Positions 43,081 to 51,783 of a stretch of DNA of 64,000 nucleotides are shown piece after piece. The notes below the pieces were generated by a model. That model did no database searches. It had not been told where the DNA came from and saw nothing but the letters and a program-made list of their open reading frames with translations. Numbering within the stretch: position 1 is the stretch's first letter; every line of letters begins with the position of its first letter. The position numbers and the translations under genes are program-made. The DNA is taken from the NCBI RefSeq assembly GCF_017833415.1, contig NZ_JAFICC010000015.1, positions 91,976 to 155,975 of the forward strand, read 5' to 3'. This DNA is from Flavobacterium sp. 1355 (GTDB lineage: Bacteria; Bacteroidota; Bacteroidia; Flavobacteriales; Flavobacteriaceae).

Positions 43081-44556
43081 TTATTTATTGTCTTCTATTT
43101 CTCTGGTAAAATTTGGCGATTTGCTTCTCATAGCATTGATAATGGTTCTGTGCATCCATAAAAGACAGAGCACGGAAACTATAAAAATGAAGATCCAGGA
43201 ACTGGTCCAGAGTCCGGTGTAATTGAGCAGGTAACCAAATATAATGGGTCCGAAAAATCCGCCTAACCCACCTATTAAGCCTACCATTCCGCCGACAACT
43301 CCAACTTCATTTGGAAAATATTCGGGTATGTGTTTATAAACGGCTGCTTTTCCTATTCCCCATGAGATTCCGATAAGTATGACCAAAACCACATAAACCC
43401 AAAGATTCGCGCTGAATTTAATTTGTGTAATGCCCTGCGCTAATAATTCTTTCTTTTTAACTTCCTGATTTTGTTTGACTATAATTTCCTGCCAGGAGTT
43501 TTTTACAGGAAAAACAGCATTATCGCTATTGTCTGTTATTTGTTTTGAATTAATTTGATGTGTTTTATCATTCACTACAACCTTATCTGCCGTTATAGCG
43601 GTGACGGTTCCATTGTTTGTCGCCATCACTCCGGGACCGGCGGTTAAGATTTCCATTTTTGGAAACATCAATAAAAAGCTGATTACGATTGAAGATCCCA
43701 AAACCCAATACATGACTTTTCTGGCTCCAAATTTATCTGAGAGGTAACCTCCAAATGCCCTTATAATTCCAGACGGTAAACTGAACATTGTCGCAAACAT
43801 GCCGCCCATGACCAATGTGGTGTGGTAAACGTTCATAAAATTGGGAAGCAACCATTGTGAGTAGGCAACAAAAAAACCAAATACTAAAAAGTAATACGCT
43901 CCAAAACGCCATACACGTATATTTTTGAGCGGAGACATCAACTCGCCCATTGTTTTCGAGACACCCTGATTGGTTTTATTTTTGGCGAAAACAATAAAAA
44001 GCAAACCTATAATCACCAATGTTCCAGCGTATATAACAGGAAGTGTTTTCCAGCCGTTTATGGGATCTTGTTCTGATAAATAATTGAGTAAAGTAGGCGC
44101 GATAAAGGTGGTTATGGCAGCACCTGCATTTCCCATTCCGAAGATACCCAATGCTCTTCCCTGCCATTCTTTTGGGTACCAGATTGAAGTATATCCGATT
44201 CCGACTGCGAAACTCGTACCTACTAATCCGAAGAAGAAACTTAAAACGGCAAAAGTCCAGAAGGAACTCGCAAACGGAAGTAAAAAAAGCGGAACGGAGC
44301 ACAATAACAACAAGGTTGAAAATATAATTTTACCGCCATATTTGTCTGTTAAAATTCCGATTGGGAGTCTAAAAACAGAACCTGATAAAATCGGAATCCC
44401 TAATAACCAACCCGTTTCTACCACTGTAAAATTAAAAATTCCTTTATCGACCAAATAGGTTATTAAAACCCCATTTAATGTCCAGCATGCAAAACATATG
44501 GTAAAGGCGAGTGTATTAAGAAATAAAATTCGGTGAGATTGAGATAAAGTACTCAT
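43081..44556 (-). CDS. narK: NarK/NasA-type MFS carrier, paralogue of 17738
   Basis: The 491-residue carrier is very close in sequence to the one at 17738 from end to end (FACWTLNGVLITYLVDKGIFNF; GIGYTSIWYPKEWQGRALG). It includes the beta-rich insert of about 80 residues (roughly 300-385: GTVTAITADKVVVNDKTHQIN). It is the first gene of the second nitrate-type operon and is preceded by an FNR/DNR-like palindrome. Two near-identical carriers under different control suggest separate assimilatory and oxygen- or NO-responsive roles. Confidence 0.92.
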   Translation of the reverse strand: MSTLSQSHRILFLNTLAFTICFACWTLNGVLITYLVDKGIFNFTVVETGWLLGIPILSGSVFRLPIGILTDKYGGKIIFSTLLLLCSVPLFLLPFASSFWTFAVLSFFFGLVGTSFAVGIGYTSIWYPKEWQGRALGIFGMGNAGAAITTFIAPTLLNYLSEQDPINGWKTLPVIYAGTLVIIGLLFIVFAKNKTNQGVSKTMGELMSPLKNIRVWRFGAYYFLVFGFFVAYSQWLLPNFMNVYHTTLVMGGMFATMFSLPSGIIRAFGGYLSDKFGARKVMYWVLGSSIVISFLLMFPKMEILTAGPGVMATNNGTVTAITADKVVVNDKTHQINSKQITDNSDNAVFPVKNSWQEIIVKQNQEVKKKELLAQGITQIKFSANLWVYVVLVILIGISWGIGKAAVYKHIPEYFPNEVGVVGGMVGLIGGLGGFFGPIIFGYLLNYTGLWTSSWIFIFIVSVLCLLWMHRTIINAMRSKSPNFTREIEDNK

Positions 44557-44611
44557 AAAAGACTTTTAAGATTTTACTTGATATCAAGAGCATTCAACTC
44601 TTATTACTAAG

Positions 44612-44655
44612 CAAAATTAAAGCCTTACCTTCTGCTAAAAAATGACATATGTCAT
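44612..44655 (-). promoter_or_regulatory. promoter with FNR/DNR-like operator
   Basis: On the minus strand TAATTTTG (44619-44612) is a good -7 element. ATGACATATGTCAT (44642-44655) is a perfect palindrome of the TGAC-N4-GTCA type used by Crp/FNR-family regulators. Its centre lies about 41-43 bases upstream of the expected start, the usual class-II activator position. No NarL-like TACTTAT motif is present here. Confidence 0.65.
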
Positions 44656-44967
44656 ATTAAAGACAATATTATCTTTAATAAAATATTAAATAGATTTTTA
44701 AAGGATATTATTTGAAAATTAAAGTGTTACTATTGCAATTTGAGATATACCTGACGTTTTTTGAGTTATTTTTAATCAGAGTAAATAATTGCAGACAAGC
44801 AATTTAAATGTAAAATACTACAATTTCAATCCTTATCTCAATGTCAATTTAACATTTTATAAATTAACACTAAACACCTATATTACTGTTAATCAAATGT
44901 TTAAATAAAATATTTTATACTATAAAACCGCCCTAGGCCATCTTTTTTAAAAAAAGTGTAACATTTT

Positions 44968-44998
44968 TTTGGTTTTTATTATATTAAAATTAACTTTG
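44968..44998 (+). promoter_or_regulatory. promoter of the organosulfate operon
   Basis: TTTG (44968-44971) and TAACTTTG (44991-44998) are separated by exactly 19 bases, a textbook Bacteroidota sigma-A promoter. Transcription from about 45004 would give a leader of roughly 480 bases before susC, containing the hairpins and the Cys-rich peptide described below. Confidence 0.75.
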
Positions 44999-45142
44999 TC
45001 TATAGGATTAGTAGAGTTTAAAACCATAAAAAACTATATTTTGAAAACAACCGAAAGAAATACGTCTTACATTCTTTTTAAAAATTACACTTATAGCACT
45101 TCTTGTTATATGTGTATGTGTTGTTAGTTTTCCTTATCCTAA

Positions 45143-45193
45143 ATTCGTTTTAGTTTGACTACCGAAAACTTACATACAAAAACGAATCTTTTT
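45143..45193 (+). promoter_or_regulatory. leader hairpin with T-run
   Basis: ATTCGTTTT (45143-45151) pairs with AAAACGAAT (45179-45187) across a 27-base loop and is followed by CTTTTT. It could be a weak terminator or attenuator early in the susC leader. Confidence 0.45.
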
Positions 45194-45318
45194 AAAATTC
45201 ACCACCAGAATTTATTTATTGAATTACAAAAGTCTATTGAATACATGATTTGTATTGAATTGATTGTTGAAATACTACCTATAATCCAAAAAAAAATTAA
45301 TAACTAAAAAAAACTAAA

Positions 45319-45351
45319 ATGAAAAAAATGCATAGCTGCTGTTGCAGATAA
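45319..45351 (+). CDS. Cys-rich leader peptide MKKMHSCCCR
   Basis: A ten-codon ORF (ATG 45319, TAA 45349-45351) lies 135 bases before the susC ATG. It has an A-rich start region like the true genes here. Codons 7-9 are TGC TGT TGC, three consecutive cysteines, followed by AGA and stop. Translation would stall when charged tRNA-Cys is scarce. The bases CTGTTGC (45339-45345) within these codons can pair with GCAACAG (45371-45377) in the hairpin just downstream. Downstream genes encode sulfatases and other sulfur-related proteins, so a cysteine-responsive leader is a natural reading. The ORF is too short for coding statistics; its reality rests on position, composition and context. Confidence 0.6.
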   Translation: MKKMHSCCCR

Positions 45352-45358
45352 AAAAAAA

Positions 45359-45384
45359 GCCATTTCTGCGGCAACAGAAATGGC
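45359..45384 (+). promoter_or_regulatory. hairpin following the Cys leader peptide
   Basis: GCCATTTCTG (45359-45368) pairs perfectly with CAGAAATGGC (45375-45384) around CGGCAA. It starts 7 bases after the leader stop. No T-run follows, so it is not a classical intrinsic terminator. Its loop and 3' arm are mutually exclusive with pairing to the leader Cys codons. Confidence 0.65.
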
Positions 45385-45485
45385 GAGGCTTAAAACATTT
45401 ATCGTGAAATAAAGGAACAAAAAATAGAGAGTTGAAAAATCAACCCTCAGGACTCCTTGTTAATTATTTAAACCATTACAAAGAA

Positions 45486-48400
45486 ATGAAAAAAATATTA
45501 AATATATACTCATTGCTTTTTCTGCTGTTTTTTTCGGCAGGGATTAATGCCCAGAATACAACCCCTCTTATACAATCAAAACTTGACGGAACGGTCGTTG
45601 ATGATATTACAAATCAGCCAATTATAGGAGCATCTATTACAATTAAAGGAACAACGCACGGCGTTGTGACAGATGCAGAAGGAAAATTTTATTTTCAGAC
45701 CGGTCAGAAATTTCCCTATACACTTATAGTTAGCTATATCGGATACAAAAAAGCTGAAGTAATAGTAGATAAAAACCCGGTAATTATTCACTTAAAAGAA
45801 GAAAGACAGGAACTTGACGAATTGGTAGTGGTGGGTTACGGAACTCAAAAGAGAAAAGATATTACAGGTTCTGTAGCGTCTGTTCCAAAAGCAAATTTAT
45901 CTCAGGTTACCTCATCGGCAGATAATTTATTGAGAGGAGCAGTTGCCGGAGTTGTTGTTACTCAAAGTTCGGGACGACCAGGGGCTTCTTCCAGCGTACG
46001 TATCAGAGGAGGAAACTCCATTACTGCCGGTAATGAGCCACTGTATGTTGTAGACGGAATTTTAATTTATAATGATAACAGTAATAGTTCTGCCGGAGTT
46101 TCTTTTGCAGGAGCAAGTTTAAACGTATTATCGACTATTAATCCTGCTGACATAGAATCTATTGAGGTATTGAAAGATGCATCGGCAACTGCAATCTATG
46201 GTTCACGCGGGGCAAATGGTGTGGTAATTATTACAACCAAAAAAGGAACAAAGGGACAGGATAATATTTCGTACCAGGGTTATTTTGGGTTTCAGAATAT
46301 TTCAAAAAAACTTGATTTAATGAATGCCAGCCAATGGGCTAGATTACGAAATGATGTTCAGGCCAGTATTGGTCAGGCTCCCTCTTTTTCTGAAGCACAA
46401 ATTGAGGCTTTTAAAACTTCGGGAAATTATGACTGGCAGTCTGCTGCTTTTAGGACTGCTGCTCCGGTTCAAAATCATCAGCTTTCTTTTTCGGGTGGTG
46501 ACGAAAGATCGAGATATGCAATTTCTGCAGGATATTTTGATCAGGAAGGTATTGTCTTAGGATCAGATTTTAAGCGTATCTCACTTCGGGTGAACTATGA
46601 GAAAAACTATTCTCAAACCTTTAAGTTTGGCGTTAATGCCAATTACAGTAATTCTGTTTCGAATGGTGTTGGAACAACCGGAAACGGAAGAACTCCAAAT
46701 CCGTTGGTTAGTGCCGTATTGACAGCACCGGTAGTTCCTATTAAAAATGAAGACGGAAGTTATAATGTTACCAATAACATCTACGCAACTTCTGTTAATG
46801 GTTATGTTCCAAACCCAATTAATGATTTAGAAAATACTACCAATGAGACTAAAATCAACAGAATTTTAACGAGCTTATTTGGTGAATATAAAATCTCAAA
46901 GAAATTAACGGCCAAAGTGGCTGTAAGTGGCGATGTTATAAATACAAAACAAAACTATTATGCACCCTCTCATACTACTACAGGTGCAGGAACAAAAGGT
47001 TTAGCTTCTGTAGGTGATCGTTTGGTGAGTTCTGTTTTAAATGAAAATACACTGAACTACAATACCACTTTTGGCGAAAATCATAAATTCTCAGCACTGG
47101 GAGGTTACACGCTTCAATACACTCAGGGTGAAATCGTAAATGCGGGTGCAAATACTTTTATAAATGATAATAATACGTCTGATGCCCTTCAGGATGGTGT
47201 TGCCGTAAAACCCTATAGTGAAGCTTATGAAAGTGTATTAAAATCATGGCTTGCAAGAGTAAATTATTCTTACAGAGGAAAATATAACCTGACATTGTCT
47301 GCCCGTGCAGATGGTTCTTCGAGGTTTGGTTCTGAATCGCTTTGGGGTTATTTTCCTTCCGCCGGATTTTCATGGAATATTACCGATGAGGAATTTGCTA
47401 ATAATATTAAAGGAGTAACCGAAGCAAAACTTAGAATTACTGCGGGAACAACAGGAAACCAGGAAATTGGAAATTATCTTTCGCTGGCTTCAATGGGTTC
47501 TGTAAATTATTCTTTTGGAGGCACATTATACACAGGTCTTGCCCCTACCCGATTGGCCAACCCGGATTTGAAATGGGAAAAAACAGATCAGTATAATGTT
47601 GGATTGGATTTATCATTATTGGACAGAAAAATCAATTTTGTTTTTGATGTGTATTACAAAAAAACAAACGACTTGTTGATCAGTGTTCCTGTGCCACTTA
47701 CTTCTGGTTATGCCACCGTGCTTCAAAATATTGGAGGTGTAGAAAACAAAGGGATCGAGATTGGTCTGACCACTGAAAATGTAAAAACAGAAAACTTTTC
47801 GTGGAATTCAAATATTGTGTTTTCTGCCAACAGAAATAAGGTGGTGTCTATTGGTAATGGAGTTAACCAATTTTTTCCTGTAGTCCCAAATGGCTCTTTG
47901 CTGCAACAACAACCGGTAACTGTAAAAGTAGGATTGCCTTTGGGAACTTTCTGGGGATACCGAACAAATGGCATTTTCCAGACTCAGGAAGAAATCAATA
48001 CACAACCAAAAATTAACAGTCTGGCCAATACAAAAGTCGGGGACAGAAAATATGTTGATACAAATGGAGATGGTGTAATTACTGCTCTTGACAAAGGAGA
48101 TTTGGGGTCTTCGCAGCCAAAATTTGTGGGAAGTTTCAGCAATACGATTTCTTATAATGACTTCGATTTGAATTTCTCTTTTCAGGGATCGTATGGCGGG
48201 AAAATATTTAACGCCTTAAACCAGCAATTGGAAATTTCTACTCTTGGAACAAATGCTGCTGCCACTCTTGAAGACCGATGGACACCAACAAACCCAAGTA
48301 ATGAAGTGCCGAGAGCATCGAGCTCTCCGTTAGGAATAGTTTCTGAAAGATATGTAGAAGATGCTTCTTTCTTACGATTAAAATTAATCACTCTGGGGTA

Positions 48401-48608
48401 CACATTGCCAAAAAGTGTTTCTAAAAAACTGGGAACAAAAAGTGTGAAATTTTATGTTTCTGCAGAAAACTTAATTACATGGACAAAATATACTGGGTAC
48501 GATCCAGAGGTAAGTTCTTATGAACAAAATAACTTATATCCGGGAATTGATTTTGGTTCTTATCCAAATTCCAAAACATTCATTTCTGGTCTGAACGTAA
48601 CTTTCTAA
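45486..48608 (+). CDS. SusC-family TonB-dependent outer-membrane transporter
   Basis: The 1041-residue protein starts at ATG 45486 (MKKILNIYSLLFLLFFSAGINAQ, signal peptide); a TTG at 45432 would add a non-signal extension. Order: CarboxypepD_reg-like domain (about 30-115), TonB box/plug (ELDELVVVGYGTQKRKDITGSV from about 128), then a long beta-barrel ending in NVTF. It imports a ligand captured by the SusD partner, here probably a sulfated organic compound. By hand count it has only 3 Met and no Cys, far below normal for this size. It starts an operon with susD (16-base gap) and sulfatases behind a Cys-peptide leader. Confidence 0.95.
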   Translation: MKKILNIYSLLFLLFFSAGINAQNTTPLIQSKLDGTVVDDITNQPIIGASITIKGTTHGVVTDAEGKFYFQTGQKFPYTLIVSYIGYKKAEVIVDKNPVIIHLKEERQELDELVVVGYGTQKRKDITGSVASVPKANLSQVTSSADNLLRGAVAGVVVTQSSGRPGASSSVRIRGGNSITAGNEPLYVVDGILIYNDNSNSSAGVSFAGASLNVLSTINPADIESIEVLKDASATAIYGSRGANGVVIITTKKGTKGQDNISYQGYFGFQNISKKLDLMNASQWARLRNDVQASIGQAPSFSEAQIEAFKTSGNYDWQSAAFRTAAPVQNHQLSFSGGDERSRYAISAGYFDQEGIVLGSDFKRISLRVNYEKNYSQTFKFGVNANYSNSVSNGVGTTGNGRTPNPLVSAVLTAPVVPIKNEDGSYNVTNNIYATSVNGYVPNPINDLENTTNETKINRILTSLFGEYKISKKLTAKVAVSGDVINTKQNYYAPSHTTTGAGTKGLASVGDRLVSSVLNENTLNYNTTFGENHKFSALGGYTLQYTQGEIVNAGANTFINDNNTSDALQDGVAVKPYSEAYESVLKSWLARVNYSYRGKYNLTLSARADGSSRFGSESLWGYFPSAGFSWNITDEEFANNIKGVTEAKLRITAGTTGNQEIGNYLSLASMGSVNYSFGGTLYTGLAPTRLANPDLKWEKTDQYNVGLDLSLLDRKINFVFDVYYKKTNDLLISVPVPLTSGYATVLQNIGGVENKGIEIGLTTENVKTENFSWNSNIVFSANRNKVVSIGNGVNQFFPVVPNGSLLQQQPVTVKVGLPLGTFWGYRTNGIFQTQEEINTQPKINSLANTKVGDRKYVDTNGDGVITALDKGDLGSSQPKFVGSFSNTISYNDFDLNFSFQGSYGGKIFNALNQQLEISTLGTNAAATLEDRWTPTNPSNEVPRASSSPLGIVSERYVEDASFLRLKLITLGYTLPKSVSKKLGTKSVKFYVSAENLITWTKYTGYDPEVSSYEQNNLYPGIDFGSYPNSKTFISGLNVTF

Positions 48609-48624
48609 GAAAAAAAATATAAAA

Positions 48625-50103
48625 ATGAAAAAGATAATCATAACATTACTGCTAAGTGCCGGCTTATTTGCATCGTGCACCGACCTGGAGGTAACACCAA
48701 CCTCGTTTACTACTGAAAATAATTACTTTAAAACACAGGATGATGCTGTTGCGAGTGTAACTGCGGTTTATGCTTCTTTGAGTATTGATCCCGGAGAGCA
48801 GAGTTTGTTTGGAAGAAATCTTTATTTCTTAACCGATATGGCTTCTGATTATGCTTCGGCCGGAGTTTCAGCTACAAATCCTCAGGTAAGAGCATTGAGC
48901 AGTTTGACACACGATGCGACTTCTGATCGTGTTCAGGTAGCATGGAGACAAATCTATGCTGGAATCAACAGAGCCAATGTTTCTATTGATAATATTCCGA
49001 AAGTATCAGGCTCAGAAGTGGTAAAAACAAGATTAATCAACGAAGCTAAATTCATCAGAGGATTACTTTACTTTCAGGCAGTTCGCCTTTGGGGCGGAAT
49101 TCCGATTGTTTTGCATGAGCCAACAACAATTGAACTTGAAAGCCTGAAAACGAAAAGAAGAACGGCAGACGAAGTTTATGCTCAGATTATTTCTGACCTG
49201 ACAGCTGCTGAAGCCTTACCTCCTGCTTATGGGGCTGCAGACGCAGGAAGAGCAACATCGGGTGCTGCAAAAGCAATTTTAGCAAAAGTTTATCTGACCA
49301 GAAAAGACTGGCCAAATGCCATTCTAAAAGCAAGAGAGGTAATTAACGGCGGTTACGGATATGCGCTTTTCGAAAACTTTCAGGACATCTTTACCAAAAC
49401 AAAAAAGAACGGAAAGGAACATATTTTTTCTGTTCAGTTTGAGCCAAACCAAGCCGGAAACGGATCTAGCGGAAGTACTTTTCAGGCCACCTCATTTACG
49501 GGGTTTACAGCAACAGAACCTGCCGATATAATCTCAGATGTTGCCTTGTTCTATGATATTTATGAAGCCGGAGATACAAGAAGAGATGTTAGTTATGCCA
49601 AACAATTGCTTAACCCGGTAACAGGAACGCTGTATACATTTCCAAAACCAATCTTCAGGAAATATCTGGATTTGAGCAATCTGGCAACTCCCGGAAACGT
49701 GGCAATCAATTTTCCACTAATTCGCTATGCGGACATTTTATTGTCTTTAGCGGAAGCGATAAATGAACAGGGAACTCCAACTCCGGAAGCATTTGAACTG
49801 CTTAATCAGGTTCGAAGAAGAGCATACGGAAAACCAATTACCACACCAGACGCAACAGTAGATTTGGTTGGTTTAGACCAAACTGCTTTTAGAGCGGCCA
49901 TACAGGAAGAACGCAAAAAAGAATTTGTTCAGGAAGGACAAAGATGGTTCGACTTAGTGCGCTGGGGAACTTTGGTTACCGAAATAAAAAAAGTAACTGC
50001 TAAAAATTCAGTTTCAGAAAAAAATAATCTTTATCCGATTCCGCAAAGCGAAAGAAATATTGACCCGGTTGGTTTGCCACAAAACCCTGGATACGGAAAT
50101 TAA
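48625..50103 (+). CDS. SusD-family substrate-binding lipoprotein
   Basis: The 492-residue outer-membrane lipoprotein has lipobox LFASC (Cys18 region) and SusD/RagB hallmarks (WRQIYAGINRANVSIDNIP; NEAKFIRGLLYFQAVRLWGGIPIV; RYADILLSLAEAINE; EERKKEFVQEGQRWFDLVRWG). It caps the SusC barrel. It has 2 Met and only the lipobox Cys by hand count. It lies 16 bases after susC and 22 before the first sulfatase. Confidence 0.95.
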   Translation: MKKIIITLLLSAGLFASCTDLEVTPTSFTTENNYFKTQDDAVASVTAVYASLSIDPGEQSLFGRNLYFLTDMASDYASAGVSATNPQVRALSSLTHDATSDRVQVAWRQIYAGINRANVSIDNIPKVSGSEVVKTRLINEAKFIRGLLYFQAVRLWGGIPIVLHEPTTIELESLKTKRRTADEVYAQIISDLTAAEALPPAYGAADAGRATSGAAKAILAKVYLTRKDWPNAILKAREVINGGYGYALFENFQDIFTKTKKNGKEHIFSVQFEPNQAGNGSSGSTFQATSFTGFTATEPADIISDVALFYDIYEAGDTRRDVSYAKQLLNPVTGTLYTFPKPIFRKYLDLSNLATPGNVAINFPLIRYADILLSLAEAINEQGTPTPEAFELLNQVRRRAYGKPITTPDATVDLVGLDQTAFRAAIQEERKKEFVQEGQRWFDLVRWGTLVTEIKKVTAKNSVSEKNNLYPIPQSERNIDPVGLPQNPGYGN

Positions 50104-50125
50104 TAAAGGCTTACAAGTAAATAAA

Positions 50126-51697
50126 ATGATTAAAATAAAATTTATCCTTGCCCTATTGGTTGTTGTACAATTTCAGGTATTTGCACAAAAAAAACAACCT
50201 AATATCATCGTCATTCTGGCAGATGATTTAGGTTTCTCAGATATTGGTGCTTTTGGCTCAGAAATAAAAACCCCAAACCTGGATAAGCTCGCTAAAAACG
50301 GTCTTATTCTAAAGCAGTTTTACAATGCCGGGCGTTGTTGTCCTTCGCGCGCTTCCTTACTTACGGGTTTGTATCCTCATCAGGCAGGGGTTGGTGATAT
50401 GGTTCAGGACAAGGGTTTTCCTGCCTATCAGGGATATCTAAACGAGCATTGCATCACGATTGGTCAAGCACTCAAACAGGCGGGATATAACACCATTGTT
50501 TCCGGAAAATGGCATGTTGGTTTAGTACCATCAGCCTTGGCAGTGAATCGGGGATTTGATGACTCTTTTACTCTGCAAAATAATGGGAGCAGTTATTTCA
50601 ACTCAGAACCTTTATATAACGACGGCAGAAAAGTTACTTTTTTGAAAGGAGATCAGGAAATTATTCGCACAGATTCTTCTGCTTATCTCACACAGGAAAT
50701 TACCAATTTCGCCATTAATTCTTTAGAAAAACAGCGAAAACAGCAACAGCCTTTTTTTCTGTATGTTGCTTATAATGCCCCACATTGGCCCATTCAGGCA
50801 TTGCCGAAAGATATTGCAAAATATAAAGGCAAATATCTGGATGGCTGGGATAAAGTGAGAGCAAAACGTTTTGAAAAATTAAAAGAACAGGGAATTATTG
50901 ATAAAAATTGGAATTTATCAGAGCGTTTTGAAAAAGTGCCGGATTGGGAAAAACTAAGTGCAGAAGAAAAAGATAAATGGGATAACCGAATGGCAATTTA
51001 TGCTGCCATGATTGACCGAATGGATGCCGGAATTGGAGAAATCCTACAGAAAGTAAAGTCTTTGGGAGAGGAAGATAATACCCTTGTTCTTTTTCTTTCG
51101 GATAATGGCGGAAGTGCCGATGATGTAAAAAAATGGAATTATGTTACACAAAAAAATGGAACACCCGGTTCGGCTGCGTCAATTGACAGTTACGAAAGCC
51201 CGTGGGGAAATGTGAGCAACACGCCTTTTCAATTATTTAAAAAGAACACCCACGAAGGCGGTATTGCGTCACCTTTTATTGCTTATTACCCAAACCAAAT
51301 TAAGGCGGGTACACTGAGCGGCAGAGTAACCCATTTGATTGATATTTTTCCGACTCTTCTGGAGTATGCCGGTTTTCAATATCCTGATTCCTTTCAGGGA
51401 AAAAAACTTATTCCCTTAGAAGGAATTAGCTTAAAAAAAGAATTTGAAGGACAACAATCTGATGCACATGAAGCCTTATTCTGGGAACACGAAGGCAGCA
51501 AAGCAGTAAGAAATGGCAAGTGGAAAGCGGTAGCCGAAAACAATCAGCCTTGGGAATTGTACAATCTTGCTGCAGACAGAACAGAGACAAAAAACATGGC
51601 AAAATCAGAACCAAAATTACTCCAGACCCTAATTGAATTACATCAACAGTGGTCGGCAAAAGTAGGAGTTAAAGATTGGAATAAAATAGTAAAGTAA
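50126..51697 (+). CDS. arylsulfatase (type I, Cys-type)
   Basis: The 523-residue enzyme starts at ATG 50126 with a signal peptide ending QVFAQ; an upstream in-frame start overlaps susD. Sulfatase domain: metal-binding PNIIVILADDLGFSD, formylglycine motif CCPSR with Cys71 as the modified residue, GKWHVG, and the FLSDNGGSADD metal/substrate loop. It should hydrolyse a sulfate ester in the periplasm or at the surface after conversion of Cys71 by a maturase, which is not in this window. The substrate is unknown; the AtsA-like form suggests small aryl or alkyl sulfates rather than a polysaccharide. Confidence 0.93.
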   Translation: MIKIKFILALLVVVQFQVFAQKKQPNIIVILADDLGFSDIGAFGSEIKTPNLDKLAKNGLILKQFYNAGRCCPSRASLLTGLYPHQAGVGDMVQDKGFPAYQGYLNEHCITIGQALKQAGYNTIVSGKWHVGLVPSALAVNRGFDDSFTLQNNGSSYFNSEPLYNDGRKVTFLKGDQEIIRTDSSAYLTQEITNFAINSLEKQRKQQQPFFLYVAYNAPHWPIQALPKDIAKYKGKYLDGWDKVRAKRFEKLKEQGIIDKNWNLSERFEKVPDWEKLSAEEKDKWDNRMAIYAAMIDRMDAGIGEILQKVKSLGEEDNTLVLFLSDNGGSADDVKKWNYVTQKNGTPGSAASIDSYESPWGNVSNTPFQLFKKNTHEGGIASPFIAYYPNQIKAGTLSGRVTHLIDIFPTLLEYAGFQYPDSFQGKKLIPLEGISLKKEFEGQQSDAHEALFWEHEGSKAVRNGKWKAVAENNQPWELYNLAADRTETKNMAKSEPKLLQTLIELHQQWSAKVGVKDWNKIVK

Positions 51698-51783
51698 ATA
51701 CGGTTACATATCAAAACGCCAGATACAAAAGGAAAATATATTCAGCAATTATTGACCAAAATAAACAAGTAAAACTATTAATT

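Noticed and set aside
45359..45384. Hairpin as a classical intrinsic terminator
   Set aside because: No T-run follows, so it is recorded as a regulatory hairpin instead.
45432..45485. TTG start for susC
   Set aside because: It would put 18 polar residues before a perfect signal peptide; the ATG at 45486 fits.
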